Notes: generated by a model from the sequence alone, not told the origin. A stretch of DNA of 63,448 bases from Burkholderiales bacterium (GCA_031270015.1 JAISYH010000016.1:1-63448); one strand, 5' to 3'; shown: positions 17,553 to 27,379, counted from the first letter of the stretch. Program-made: numbers and translations.

Positions 17553-18725
17553 TTGCATAAACTGATCGGTTTGACGATTTGCAATCAGCTCACGCAAAAT
17601 GCGATGCGTGTGACGTTGGTGCTGTACGCGCTCAAGGAAGGCGCTTCGGCATTGACGGTGGGTGTTTTGATGGGATGCTTCGCGTTGTTGCCGATGTTTT
17701 TTTCAGTGGCGATCGGACGGCATATCGACCGCGATCCATACATTCCATTGTTGGCGGGTTCTTGCGGTGTTTTGGCGAGTGTCGTTTTACCGTTGTTTTT
17801 GCCCTTTATGCCGGTTTTTTTTATTTCCGCGTTATTGTGCGGATTTGCGTTTTCGACATTCACTATCGCCGTACAGCATATCACTGGCGAACTCGGTGGT
17901 CCGTCGGAGCGCGCCCGTAATTACAGTTTATTATCGGTCGGCAATTCATTCTCGGTATTTGCCGGTCCGCTGCTCGCCGGTTTTGTTATCGACCATTTTG
18001 GGTTTCTCGCCATTTTCGTTCTCTTATTATTCTTTCCCGTGGTACCGATTTACGTTCTCTACAAACGGAAACTGTTGCTTCTCAAGCCACAAAGAGATTT
18101 GCCGAATCGTACCGGTGGCATTCTTACGTTATTGCAGATACGTCCGTTGCGGCATCTGTTGCTCATCAATGTGATGATTTCGGCAGGTTGGGAGATCCAC
18201 GCGATCTTGGTGCCGGTGTACGGGCATTCAATTGATTTGTCGGCGAGCCAGATCGGCGTAGTGTTGTCAGCGTTCGGCATTGCCACGTTCGTGGTGAGGC
18301 TGGTGATGCCCTTTATCATGCGCCATTTTTCGGAAACGCAAATCTTGCGCATCGCGTTGATCGCTGCCGGTGCGGCATATCTGGTTTTCCCGTTTGTCGA
18401 AAGCGCGTTTTTATTGACGGTGATTTCATTCGTGCTGGGTTTTTTCTTGGGTAGCGGGCAGCCGATGGTGTTGGCGCTTTTATATTCTAATTCGCCGCGC
18501 GGTCGTGCCGGCGAAGCCGCCGGATTGCGTCTGGCGTTTTTACAGGGCGCGTCAGTAGGGATGCCGATCGCTTTCGGAGCGTTGGGCGCGTCTATCGGGA
18601 TCTGGCCTGTACTGTGGGCGTGTTCGGCGCTTTTGTTCGCCGGACAGCGTTTGGCGAACCCATCGCTCAAACCGCCTTTGCCACCGCCGGTACGGCAACG
18701 AAATTCAACGGACAAGAACAAATAG
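17553..18725 (+). CDS. Major facilitator superfamily transporter
   Basis: The roughly 390-residue protein has about twelve transmembrane helices and the MFS loop signature after helix 2 (GRHIDRDPYIPLLAGS). Substrate is unknown; the overall look (CNQLTQNAMRVTLVLYALKEGASALTVGVLM) is of the drug-efflux-like group. The start is uncertain: TTG at 17553 is used here, but the frame is open upstream to about 17490 and a GGAGT lies near 17500, so a longer N-terminus from a rare start is possible. Confidence 0.8.
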   Translation: MHKLIGLTICNQLTQNAMRVTLVLYALKEGASALTVGVLMGCFALLPMFFSVAIGRHIDRDPYIPLLAGSCGVLASVVLPLFLPFMPVFFISALLCGFAFSTFTIAVQHITGELGGPSERARNYSLLSVGNSFSVFAGPLLAGFVIDHFGFLAIFVLLLFFPVVPIYVLYKRKLLLLKPQRDLPNRTGGILTLLQIRPLRHLLLINVMISAGWEIHAILVPVYGHSIDLSASQIGVVLSAFGIATFVVRLVMPFIMRHFSETQILRIALIAAGAAYLVFPFVESAFLLTVISFVLGFFLGSGQPMVLALLYSNSPRGRAGEAAGLRLAFLQGASVGMPIAFGALGASIGIWPVLWACSALLFAGQRLANPSLKPPLPPPVRQRNSTDKNK

Positions 18726-18797
18726 AAAAAACGTCGGCTTAGCGCGTCACTAAGCGGGCGAGGTGGTTTATCATTCAATTTTCGCGGTTTTATCGAG

Positions 18798-19700
18798 ATG
18801 GTCATGCGCTTTTTGAATTTATCGCGGGGAGTATCGGTTTTCTTGGTCGTGTTTCTGTTTTCGGCTTGCAGTTCCACCGAGAAACGTTCGGGTGGTTATT
18901 ATCAAGGCGACGGACCTGGTCCTGCCGCGCCGAATATCGACACGATCCCCGACGCTGTGCCACGCATTGAGCCTTTACATCGTTACGCCAATCGCCCTTA
19001 TACGGTATTGGGCGTTGATTATGCGCCGATGACGACGCGGCAACCTTATAAGGCGCGAGGCATGGCGTCTTGGTACGGGCAGAAATTTCACGGCAAGAAA
19101 ACAGCGAGCGGCGAAGTCTATGATATGTATCGAATGACGGCGGCGCACCCGACGTTGCCGTTGCCTTCCTACGCGCGAGTGACGCATTTAGTGAATGGCA
19201 AAAGCGTGGTCGTGCGGGTGAATGATCGCGGACCGTTTTTGTATGGACGGATCATCGACCTTTCTTACGCGGCGGCGCAAAAAATCGGCATCGCCGCGCA
19301 AGGGACGGGTGAAGTCGAAGTCGAAGCGATTGTGGCGGAAAGAGACGTTGCGATTGATGCGCCGCCGGAAACCTCCGCCGTCATCGTTTCCGCGCCGTCG
19401 CCCATTCCGCTCGCGCCGTCGCCAATGCCCGCTGCTTTGTCCGATGAACCGCTGCAAACCATCGAGGGCGGTTATATCGTGCAGCTTGGCGTATTCGTGA
19501 ATTACGCCAATGCCGAAAGTTTTTTGGGGCATATTCAAGGGGTGGTCGATACAGCGCAGTACCATTCCCGCGTGCGGCAAAGGGACGACGGTAAATACCG
19601 TGTCTTCATAGGACCTTATCAGAGTCGCGCCGAAGCGCAACAAGTTGCCGATTATCTGGGACAAACGTTCGGGCTGACGACTTATTTGGCGCCGCATTGA
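18798..19700 (+). CDS. rlpA: Septal-ring lytic transglycosylase RlpA (lipoprotein)
   Basis: RlpA cleaves stem-free (denuded) glycan strands at the septum. The 300-residue precursor has a lipoprotein signal with FSAC as lipobox, the double-psi beta-barrel (ARGMASWYGQKFHGKKTASGEVYDM, LPLPSYARVTHL, VRVNDRGPF), a Pro/Ala linker around residues 195-215, and a C-terminal SPOR domain (YIVQLGVFVNYANAESF to VFIGPYQSRAEAQ). The catalytic DRGPF motif is intact. Start ATG 18798 or 18804. Confidence 0.92.
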   Translation: MVMRFLNLSRGVSVFLVVFLFSACSSTEKRSGGYYQGDGPGPAAPNIDTIPDAVPRIEPLHRYANRPYTVLGVDYAPMTTRQPYKARGMASWYGQKFHGKKTASGEVYDMYRMTAAHPTLPLPSYARVTHLVNGKSVVVRVNDRGPFLYGRIIDLSYAAAQKIGIAAQGTGEVEVEAIVAERDVAIDAPPETSAVIVSAPSPIPLAPSPMPAALSDEPLQTIEGGYIVQLGVFVNYANAESFLGHIQGVVDTAQYHSRVRQRDDGKYRVFIGPYQSRAEAQQVADYLGQTFGLTTYLAPH

Positions 19701-19852
19701 GTCTATGCCGTGTTTTACTGTCGGGGAAGACAGACACGGACGTATGCTTTCGTTACGAAAGTTCTCTCGTATCAAGTCAACTACCGTTATAATTTCGCAA
19801 CGTTTGTTGCACGATTGCGTTGCGACTGTTTTGAATGTTCGGAGAGAAACCC

Positions 19853-21154
19853 GTGAAAGTGTCTCGTTTGTTTTGGAAGAAGCGTTTCGTTTTATTTCTT
19901 CTTTTGATGGTCGCGTCGGTCGCGCCGTATCCGGTGTGCGCGCAATTGACGATCGACATTATCGGCGGTTCGGGCGCGACGCATCCGATTTCCATCGTGC
20001 CTTTCAGCAATGAAGCGACTTATCCGCTTGGGATTTCCGGGATCGTCGGTGGCGATTTGATACGCTCGGGACGTTTTCGTCTGGTGAGCGACGACGGAAT
20101 CGTGCCGCGTCCTTATTTGCCGGAAGAAGTGAATGTCAGTGTTTTTCGCGCGCGCGGCGTGGACGCGGTGGTGGTCGGGAGTATGCGCCCATTGCCGGAC
20201 GGGCGCACCGAAGTGCGTTTCGCATTGATAGACACGGTAAAACAGGAAACGCTGGTCAATATGGCGTTTTCGGTGACGCAGGCGCAATTTCGCGCCGCCG
20301 CGCATCGAATCGCCGATATCATATATGAAAAATTGACGGGTGAGCCGGGTATTTTTTCGACGCGCATCGCTTATATCACGCAACAAGGAAAACAATATCA
20401 ACTTCAAGTCGCCGACGCCGACGGCGATAATCCGCAGACGATCGTCACTTCGAGCGCACCGCTGATTTCCCCGCGCTTTTCTCCCGACGGCAGCCGGATC
20501 GCTTATGTTTCGTTTGAGAATGAAAAGCCGGTGGTGTATGTGCAATCGTTACTCGATGGCTCGCGTAAAGCGGTTGCCAATTTTCGCGGCAGCAATAGCG
20601 CGCCCGCATGGTCGCCAGATGGCAAGATGCTCGTGGTTACGTTATCCCGTGAAGGCGGTTCGCAACTTTTCATGCTATCCGCGGAAGGCGGCGCGGCGCA
20701 ACGGTTGATGTCTTCACCGGGCGCGATCGATACCGAAGCGGCGTTCATGCCGGATGGCCAATCGATTTTATTTACGTCGGACCGTGGCGGTTCACCGCAA
20801 ATTTATCGGTTATGGGTTGCCGACGGGCGCGTTGAGCGTATTACGTTTGAAGGAACGTATAACGTGTCGCCACGTCCTTTGCCGGATGGCAAAGGGATGG
20901 TTTTTGTGCGCCGTGACTCCGGACGTTTTCAAATTGCGACGATGGATTTTCAAACGCGGCAAGTATTGACGTTGACGCAAGGTCCGATGGACGAAAGCCC
21001 GTCTATCGCGCCGACGGGTCGTTATGTGCTTTATTCGAGCACCAGTGGCGGGAGAAGTGTACTATCGGCGGTTTCTATCGACGGTACGATTCGGCAACGC
21101 ATCGGCGCGCTGACCGAACAGGTGCGTGAACCGGCGTGGGGACCGATCATTTAG
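19853..21154 (+). CDS. tolB: Tol-Pal system beta-propeller protein TolB
   Basis: TolB is the periplasmic propeller that links TolA to Pal during outer-membrane constriction. The 433-residue precursor has a signal peptide ending VCAQ, the N-terminal domain (IDIIGGSGATHPISIVPF) and WD40-like PD40 repeats (PRFSPDGSRIAYVSFE, PAWSPDGKMLVVT, FMPDGQSILFTSDRGG). I use the GTG at 19853, placed after GGAGAGAAACC; an ATG at 19835 is upstream in frame but contains that ribosome-binding site. Genes for TolQRA are not adjacent. Confidence 0.95.
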   Translation: MKVSRLFWKKRFVLFLLLMVASVAPYPVCAQLTIDIIGGSGATHPISIVPFSNEATYPLGISGIVGGDLIRSGRFRLVSDDGIVPRPYLPEEVNVSVFRARGVDAVVVGSMRPLPDGRTEVRFALIDTVKQETLVNMAFSVTQAQFRAAAHRIADIIYEKLTGEPGIFSTRIAYITQQGKQYQLQVADADGDNPQTIVTSSAPLISPRFSPDGSRIAYVSFENEKPVVYVQSLLDGSRKAVANFRGSNSAPAWSPDGKMLVVTLSREGGSQLFMLSAEGGAAQRLMSSPGAIDTEAAFMPDGQSILFTSDRGGSPQIYRLWVADGRVERITFEGTYNVSPRPLPDGKGMVFVRRDSGRFQIATMDFQTRQVLTLTQGPMDESPSIAPTGRYVLYSSTSGGRSVLSAVSIDGTIRQRIGALTEQVREPAWGPII

Positions 21155-21203
21155 TTTTTATTTTTTTATAAAACGCGCGTTACGCGCTTAACGGAGGAAA
21201 TCT

Positions 21204-21752
21204 ATGTTACGTTTATTGAAGGCGGGATTGGTTGTATTTGCAGCGTCCATGTTGGTTGCTTGTGGCTCGACACCGGACAGCGAAGAGGGCGTACCGGTGG
21301 ATGTTCGAGAAGTGACGCCAGCCGGTCAGGGCGCGGACACCTCCGGCGTGAGAGACGGTGGCGTCGAAGGTCAAAGTCTCGGCGCGGTCGATCCGCTAAA
21401 AGACCCGACGAATATCCTATCTCGGCGCGGCGTTTTCTTCGCGTTTGACAGCTATGTCATCGAAGAGGAATATCGCGGTCTTGTCGAAGCGCATGCGCGT
21501 TATCTCGCCGCCAATCCGACGGCGCGAATGGTGCTGCAAGGTCATACGGACGAGCGTGGCACGCACGAATATAATCTCGCGTTGGGACAACGCCGCGCCG
21601 ACGCGGTGAAACGCATGATGACGTTACTCGGCGCGCAAGATGCGCAGATCGAAACCGTCAGTTTTGGTAAAGAAAGACCGCGTAATCCTGAAAGCAATGA
21701 AGTCGCTTGGGCGGAAAATCGTCGCGTGGATATTCTTTACGCGGGCGAATGA
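21204..21752 (+). CDS. pal: Peptidoglycan-associated lipoprotein Pal
   Basis: Pal is an outer-membrane lipoprotein whose OmpA-like domain grips diaminopimelate of the peptidoglycan. The 182-residue precursor has lipobox LVAC and the OmpA-like domain from VFFAFDSYVI to VDILYAGE, with LQGHTDERGTHEYNLALGQRRADAV. It has a good GGAGG upstream and lies 49 bases after tolB, so the two are one operon with cpoB. Confidence 0.96.
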   Translation: MLRLLKAGLVVFAASMLVACGSTPDSEEGVPVDVREVTPAGQGADTSGVRDGGVEGQSLGAVDPLKDPTNILSRRGVFFAFDSYVIEEEYRGLVEAHARYLAANPTARMVLQGHTDERGTHEYNLALGQRRADAVKRMMTLLGAQDAQIETVSFGKERPRNPESNEVAWAENRRVDILYAGE

Positions 21753-21782
21753 TCAATCGCGCTTCTTTTCTCGGAGGAAGTC

Positions 21783-22550
21783 ATGAACCGTTTTTTGTTC
21801 TTTTTCGCGTCGTGCTTTTTGGTCGTATTTTCCAATAGCGCGCTGGCGCTGTTTGGCGACGATAAGGCGCATCAGCGTATCGACGAGTTGACCAAACAAG
21901 TAGCGCAGCTCGAAGCGCGGCTGAACGAGCAATTATCCGCTTTCGAGCAGAAATCGTCGCAAGGGGTAATCGGATTGGCGACACAGATCGATCTGATGCG
22001 TGATGATCTTGCGAAGCTACGTGGACAGGTCGAAGTGCTGACTTACGAACTCGGCGAAATTCAGAAACGGCAGCGTGATCTTTATACCGATCTCGATTCT
22101 CGTTTGCGGAGATTCGAAAGTGGCGCGCGGGCGGGACAAGAAGCGAGCATACCGCCGAGCGATAACGCGCCACGCGGCGATCCCGCCTCGGAAGAACGCG
22201 CGTACAGCGACGCGATGGAGTTATTCAAGCGTGGTAATTACAGTGGCGCGGCGGCGGCATTCGCGGCGTTTGTGGCGACTTATCCACAAAGTTCGCAAGC
22301 GTCGGCGGCGCAATATTGGGTGGGCAATGCGCGGTATGCGCAGCGCGATTTTCGCGGCACGATAGAAGCGCAAACCGAGTTGCTGCAACGCTATCCCGAT
22401 AGCCCCAAAGCGCCGGACGCGATGTTGAATCTGGCGTCGGCGCAATTAGAGTTGGGGCAACGTGACGTTGCAAATACGACGTTGCAAACGCTGATCAACC
22501 GTTATCCGAATACCGAAGCGGCGGCGAAAGCGAAACAACGTTTGCGTTGA
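21783..22550 (+). CDS. cpoB: Cell-division coordinator CpoB (YbgF)
   Basis: CpoB couples outer-membrane constriction by Tol to PBP1B at the septum. The 255-residue protein has a signal peptide ending ALA, an N-terminal coiled coil (IDELTKQVAQLEARLNEQLSAF, trimerisation), and C-terminal TPR repeats (AYSDAMELFKRGNYSGAAAAF, QYWVGNARYAQRDFRGTIEAQTELLQRYPDSPKAPDAMLNLA-type). It follows pal by 30 bases. Confidence 0.94.
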   Translation: MNRFLFFFASCFLVVFSNSALALFGDDKAHQRIDELTKQVAQLEARLNEQLSAFEQKSSQGVIGLATQIDLMRDDLAKLRGQVEVLTYELGEIQKRQRDLYTDLDSRLRRFESGARAGQEASIPPSDNAPRGDPASEERAYSDAMELFKRGNYSGAAAAFAAFVATYPQSSQASAAQYWVGNARYAQRDFRGTIEAQTELLQRYPDSPKAPDAMLNLASAQLELGQRDVANTTLQTLINRYPNTEAAAKAKQRLR

Positions 22551-22570
22551 TCGTGGAAAAACGTGTCATA

Positions 22571-22604
22571 AAACGCAGAAGCGCGGGCTTCTGCGTTTTT
22601 ATTT
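22571..22604 (+). terminator. Terminator of tolB-pal-cpoB
   Basis: An 11-bp stem AAACGCAGAAG/CTTCTGCGTTT with a CGCGGG loop is followed by T residues, directly before mutY. Confidence 0.9.
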
Positions 22605-22611
22605 GAAAACC

Positions 22612-23646
22612 ATGTCTCGATTATCTTTTGCGCAACGTATCGTCAACTGGCAACGTCTTCACGGTCGCCATCATCTGCCTTGGCAAAATACGCGCGACGC
22701 TTATCGTATTTGGCTTTCCGAAATCATGTTGCAACAGACGCAAGTCGAAACGGTGATTAATTATTATCAGCGTTTTTTGCGTAGTTTTCCGAATATTCGT
22801 ACGTTGGCAAAAGCGCCGCTTTCGCGCGTGTTGGAACATTGGTCGGGACTGGGTTATTACCGACGCGCGCATCATCTCCATGCGGCGGCGCGTGAAGTCA
22901 TGAATCGCTACGGCGGCAAATTTCCCGAAACGCAAGAAATGTTGATGGCGCTGCCCGGCATCGGGCGTTCGACGGCTGCCGCGATTGCCGTATTTGCGTT
23001 TGACCAGCGCGCCGCGATTCTCGACGGAAACGTTAAAAGAGTGCTTGCTCGGCATCGGGCAATTGAAGGCAATCCCTCACTATCGGCGATTGAAAAAACG
23101 ATGTGGGCGGTTGCCGAGACGTTGTTGCCGAAACGTAATCTATCCGAATACACGCAAGGCTTGATGGATTTAGGAGCGAGCATTTGTACGCGGCGGCAAC
23201 CTGACTGCGCGCATTGCCCGTTGCGGCGGGATTGCGTCGCGCGTCTTGAGCAACGAACGCATTTGTTGCCGACGCCCAAAACAGCGCAGCCGCTAGTCGA
23301 ACTTCGTTTTCACATCCTGATACTCAAAAGAAAACAGCGCATTTTGCTGGAAGAACGCGTGACACAAAAAATTTGGACGGGCTTGTGGAGCTTTCCCGAA
23401 TGTGCGTTGACGGACGATGTCGCGCAAGTTGTCAAACGGCGTTATGGCCTAACGGCGGCAGCGATTGAAACGTTTCCTGTTATGACGCATCGGTTGACGC
23501 ATCGGCGGTTGATCATGACGCCTGTCGAAGTTGACGTGCGGGGAAGATTGCGGACGACTGCCTCTTGCCGTTTTCTCAGCCGCGAAGAAGTATTGCGTGA
23601 CGCGATACCGACGCCGGTACGTAGCATAATTCTTGCTCGAATATAA
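22612..23646 (+). CDS. mutY: A/G-specific adenine glycosylase
   Basis: MutY removes adenine mispaired with 8-oxoguanine. The 344-residue protein has the catalytic region (SEIMLQQTQVETV), the helix-hairpin-helix with Asp (LPGIGRSTAAAI, then ILDGNVKRVLAR), the 4Fe-4S site with spacing C-x6-C-x2-C-x5-C (CTRRQPDCAHCPLRRDC), and a C-terminal NUDIX-like domain for 8-oxoG recognition (LLEERVTQKIWTGLWSFPE). I start at ATG 22612; a TTG three codons upstream is less likely. Confidence 0.95.
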   Translation: MSRLSFAQRIVNWQRLHGRHHLPWQNTRDAYRIWLSEIMLQQTQVETVINYYQRFLRSFPNIRTLAKAPLSRVLEHWSGLGYYRRAHHLHAAAREVMNRYGGKFPETQEMLMALPGIGRSTAAAIAVFAFDQRAAILDGNVKRVLARHRAIEGNPSLSAIEKTMWAVAETLLPKRNLSEYTQGLMDLGASICTRRQPDCAHCPLRRDCVARLEQRTHLLPTPKTAQPLVELRFHILILKRKQRILLEERVTQKIWTGLWSFPECALTDDVAQVVKRRYGLTAAAIETFPVMTHRLTHRRLIMTPVEVDVRGRLRTTASCRFLSREEVLRDAIPTPVRSIILARI

Positions 23647-23686
23647 ATTAAAGCGCGAACGGTTTTTCGTGCGACAATAAAATAAT

Positions 23687-24133
23687 ATGATTCTTTACGA
23701 TCTGATTTGCCGCAATGGGCATGTCTTTGAAGTCTGGCTTGCCGGAGCGGGAGCGTTTGACGCGCAAAAAGCAAGCGGGTTGTTGTGTTGCCCAATATGC
23801 GATAACCGTGAAGTCGAAAAGCGTTTGTCCGCTAAAGTTCAATCTTCAAAAACGCAACGAGAAAGACAAGAAGAAACGTGTGACGCTATGCCCGAAACTG
23901 CGCATTCGGTTGTCACGCCGTCCGGCGTGGCGATCAAACGTTTGCGTGAACTCGTGCGCGCTGTCGAAGATGTTGGCGGTCGTTTTCCCGAGGAAGCGCG
24001 CAAGATGCACTATGAGGAAATCCCGATGCGTCCGATACGCGGGCAAGCTGGACAAAGTGAAATCGAAGAGCTTGCCGAAGAAGGCGTGGAATTTGATATT
24101 CTGCCGGCTTTTCTGTTGCGTGAACTCAACTGA
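23687..24133 (+). CDS. DUF1178 family protein
   Basis: The 148-residue protein opens MILYDLICRNGHVFEVWL and has a second cysteine pair (CCPICDNREVEKRLSA), together forming a rubredoxin-like zinc knuckle, then a conserved C-terminal part (EEARKMHYEEIPMRPIRGQA, EELAEEGVEFDILP). This matches DUF1178, a proteobacterial family of unknown function. Position after mutY is the only context here. Confidence 0.88.
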   Translation: MILYDLICRNGHVFEVWLAGAGAFDAQKASGLLCCPICDNREVEKRLSAKVQSSKTQRERQEETCDAMPETAHSVVTPSGVAIKRLRELVRAVEDVGGRFPEEARKMHYEEIPMRPIRGQAGQSEIEELAEEGVEFDILPAFLLRELN

Positions 24134-24293
24134 GTCCAAAGGATGGGATTCAAAAGATTGGGGACAGAGGGAGGGCAAAAATGAGCGCCATAGAGCATAG
24201 AGATGATCGCAAAGTAGAATCACGCCAAGGTGGAACAAGAAGGAATATGCTGGTGAGAAAAATTTTTCCACAACTTTTTATACCTTTCTTTTT

Positions 24294-24310
24294 GTGATAC
24301 AATGTATCAC
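24294..24310 (+). promoter_or_regulatory. Probable autoregulatory operator of the toxin-antitoxin pair
   Basis: GTGATACAATGTATCAC is a perfect inverted repeat (7-bp arms, 3-base centre) 35 bases upstream of the antitoxin start. It overlaps TACAAT, a fair -10 element. DinJ-type antitoxins repress their own promoters at such palindromes, so operator function is inferred. Confidence 0.65.
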
Positions 24311-24344
24311 GTAATTTGTTTATTTTATTCTCGAAAGGTTAAAA

Positions 24345-24644
24345 ATGAGCACAGTCACAACACGCCAAGGGAAAAAATCCTTGAACAAGGTCGTTCATTT
24401 TCGTATTGATGGAAAAACTAAGCAGGAAGCAGAAAACGTTTTACAACTAATGGGGCTAACTGTCGCGAGTGCATCACGGTTGATGTTGATCCGTGTTGCT
24501 CAGGAACAGAAGCTGCCTTTTTCGCCGCTTGTTCCAAACAAGGAAACGGTTGAGGCGTTGACTGAAATTCGCGATGGACAATATGCGGACGCAAAAGCTT
24601 TCCCCGATGGTGAATCGCTTTTACGTGATATTGAAGAAGCGTGA
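24345..24644 (+). CDS. dinJ: RelB/DinJ-family antitoxin
   Basis: The 99-residue product has a ribbon-helix-helix N-terminal region (VVHFRIDGKTKQEAENVLQLMGLTVASASRLMLIRVAQEQKLPF) typical of DinJ, and a C-terminal toxin-wrapping tail. It should neutralise the following toxin and repress the operon. The first 15 or so residues form an extra basic tail. AAAGGTT precedes the start and the toxin gene follows by 43 bases. Confidence 0.88.
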   Translation: MSTVTTRQGKKSLNKVVHFRIDGKTKQEAENVLQLMGLTVASASRLMLIRVAQEQKLPFSPLVPNKETVEALTEIRDGQYADAKAFPDGESLLRDIEEA

Positions 24645-24687
24645 TCTTTGTTTTGTTTAGTTTTTCACAACCTCGAAAGGTTCGTGA

Positions 24688-24975
24688 ATGATTTATAGTT
24701 TGAAAAGGTTAAAAAAATTTGATAAAGATTATCGTAGAGAATTACGCAACAATCAAAAGGCAACATTCAGGGACGATTTAATAGCCGTTCTAAACGATCT
24801 GGCAGCGGGAAAACCTTTACCCAAAAGAATGTTTGATCACGCTTTATCCGGAGAATTCAAAGGGAGTCGAGAGTGCCATGTTTATCCCGATCTTCTCTTG
24901 ATTTATTGTGTTCGCGAAGATAGTGGCGAAATAGTCCTTGCTAGGCTTGGCAGCCATGCCCAATTAGGGCTGTGA
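24688..24975 (+). CDS. yafQ: YafQ/RelE-type mRNA interferase toxin
   Basis: The 95-residue protein has the YafQ pattern: FDKDYRRELRNN, LAAGKPLPKRMFDHALSGEFKGSRECHVYPDLLLIYCVREDSGEIVLARLGSHAQLG. YafQ cuts mRNA at in-frame codons in the ribosome A site, using His and Asp residues that are present here (DHALSG, ECHVYPD, GSHAQL). It looks full length and active. It is paired with the upstream DinJ-like antitoxin. Confidence 0.9.
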   Translation: MIYSLKRLKKFDKDYRRELRNNQKATFRDDLIAVLNDLAAGKPLPKRMFDHALSGEFKGSRECHVYPDLLLIYCVREDSGEIVLARLGSHAQLGL

Positions 24976-25337
24976 GAAAAAACGGCATTTGGAAGCCCAA
25001 TAAATCTCGCGCCGGGACGAGGCGCGCATGACAGATGGTGTCGCGTAGGCGAAATTGCCGGAGCAGCCGAATGGCGACACTGCCCAACGCTAACTCCACA
25101 GGCGTGAGTAGAAGTATTTCATTTTCACATTTCCACATATTTCCACTTGTTGGGTATCTGTCCTCTGTTTTTTGATGTAAAAAACAACACTTCTTAAAAA
25201 TAACCCGCCGTACACCAAAAAACTGCTGCGTAACAATGTTGTAAACAATATGATAGCTTTGTGTCCTAGAAGCTGTTTATGGTGACGTATTCAAAGCGTA
25301 TGGAGTTATGTTTTTTTGTTAGAGAAGGGAGATTGAC
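24976..25337. other. Intergenic region after the toxin gene
   Basis: This 360-base space holds no gene that I can support. The first part is GC-rich and the rest AT-rich before the next start, which has AAGGGAGA upstream. Confidence 0.35.
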
Positions 25338-27146
25338 ATGGAAAAATCAGCAGCGAACGGTAGCGTTAGGTTGGGTTCTGCATCGGCGGGCGGCTTGGAC
25401 TATGCGAAAAGCGTATTGAGGGATAGATGCCCTGGCGATTCTCGCTCATTCATGAAATTTGCCGCGTTGTTCGGCGCGGTATTCAGCAAGAAGTCGGAGC
25501 GTCATCAAAAAGCATCCTTGCTTCCATGCCGGGAAGCAAAACAGCACGAAGCAAGACACCACGAAGCAAGACATTACAAAAAAGTTGGGTTATCGGCATT
25601 CGTGGCAGCGATGTTGTGTATGGGCGTTGCCGCGCAGGCGGCGACGATCACGGTGAACAGTGCTGTTGACGCGCTCACCGATGGCGGCAACTGCACGCTG
25701 CGCGGGGCGGTAAATGCTATCAACGCCGGCAGCGATCGAAACAACTGTGTCGCCGTCGTCTCGCCCGATGCTTACGGCAGCAACGACACGATCACATTCG
25801 ACGCGGCGGTATTCGCCACGCCGACCACCATCGACGTGACCGCCAGTGGCGAAATCGTCATTACCAGAAGCCTCACCATCGAGGGATTGCTGGATGTCGA
25901 TGACGCTCCGCTGATTACGCTTGATGGCAAGAGCGCCAATCGCATCCTGAATGTCTCCAGCGCTGTCTCTGTTCTTGCTGTTTCGGGGTTGGCTTTTCAG
26001 AATGGTAGTGTGGCAGGCTACAGCGACGGCGGCGCGATTTCTGCCAATGGCAGCAGCACCACCGTCATTGTTCGCAACAGCACATTTGAGAACAATCAGG
26101 CAGCCCATTACGGCGGCGCGATTTATGCCCGCAACAACGTCAACATCAGCGCCAGCACCTTTGAAGGCAATCAGTCCATCGGCGACGGCGGCGGCGCGAT
26201 TTAAGCCTCCAACGCCGCCAATATCAGCAACAGCACATTCGAGAACAATCATGCCGCCTACGGCGGCGCGATTTATACCGTTACCGCCGATGTCAGCGAC
26301 AGTACATTCCGTGACAACCAAACGCTCATCGGCAGTGGCGGTGCGATTTATGCCAGGAGTGTCCTTAACATCAACGGCAGTGTGTTCAGTGACAACAAGT
26401 CCGCTAGCTATGGTGGCGCGATCCGCGCCGACGGGACATCTGTGGTCGCGATCAGCAACAGCACATTTTCGGGCAATCAGGCAGAAGGCGACTACGGCGG
26501 CGCGATTGCCTTCACAGGGAATACGCTTCGAGCCAGCCACTTGACACTACTCGACAATAGCGCAGCCACAAATGGCGCGGCGATCTACTATGGAGGTAGC
26601 GGCAATGGCATCATTCATAACAGCCTTGTCCTTTCCAGTGCCGCGCTTGTCGGCGCGCCGGCATTGTGCGCGGTTGGTGGCGCGGGCAGCATTGGCGGCA
26701 GCTACAACATCGAATGGGTGAATGGCGCGGACACGACAAACTGCGGCGGCTCAAACAACGTTTCCGGCGGCAGCGGCGCGATTGGCGCTATTGTCGAAAC
26801 GACGCTTGCCGACAACGGTGGACCGACGCCAACGCTGGCATTGCCGGCGGGCAGCCCGGCCATCGGCGCGGTAGATCCAAGCGGCGTGACCTCGCAGATG
26901 TTCGTCATCGATTCTTCGCAAATATGGTCGACGGGAACATGGGAGGACGCCACGCTCGATCAGCGCGGCGTCGCTCGCGCCACAACGCCAGCGGAACGTT
27001 CAATCGGCGCGTTTGAATACAAAGCGCCGCCGCCGCCGCCGGTGAATGCCGCGCCAATTCCTGTTCTGCCCGCGTCGCTCATGCTTTTGTTGGCGTTGGG
27101 ATTGGCGGGAGTCGGGTTCAGGAGGCTGAAAGTCGCCAAGAGCTGA
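25338..27146 (+). pseudogene. Secreted repeat protein (choice-of-anchor Q type, IPTL-like C-terminus) with one internal stop
   Basis: A single frame of 603 codons is interrupted once by TAA at 26202-26204, where repeated GGAIYA motifs show that a Tyr codon (TAT) is expected. The product would have a very long N-terminal region (about 100 residues, with an EARHHEARH repeat) before a signal-peptide core ending AAQA, then parallel-beta-helix-like repeats (NSTFENNQAAHYGGAIYA, DSTFRDNQTLIGSGGAIYA). Further on come the choice-of-anchor Q end (ADNGGPTPTLAL, DQRGVARAT, IGAFEYK) and a C-terminal sorting-type helix (PIPVLPASLMLLLALGLAGVG, RR-like tail). It is an adhesin-like surface protein by appearance. 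Confidence 0.8.
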
Positions 27147-27208
27147 TATTTTCGGAAAGTAATATCTTTTGTAATATCTTCTGAAAACGGCTCAACAAAA
27201 GTGGCTCA

Positions 27209-27243
27209 ACGAAAAGGCGGATGATTCCGCCTTTTCGTTTTTC
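27209..27243 (+). terminator. Terminator of the secreted repeat protein gene
   Basis: A long stem AACGAAAAGGCGG/CCGCCTTTTCGTT with an ATGATT loop ends in a T run. Confidence 0.9.
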
Positions 27244-27379
27244 GACTTTGGCGGCGTGTTTTGCCGTTCGCGCAACATATTTAGTTTTGTCTGTTTTCAA
27301 GAAAACAATAGTCAGGGGAAAGAGGACAAAATTTTGACGGTGTATTTTGTGTGATAAGAGGTTGACTCATTGCCCGATA

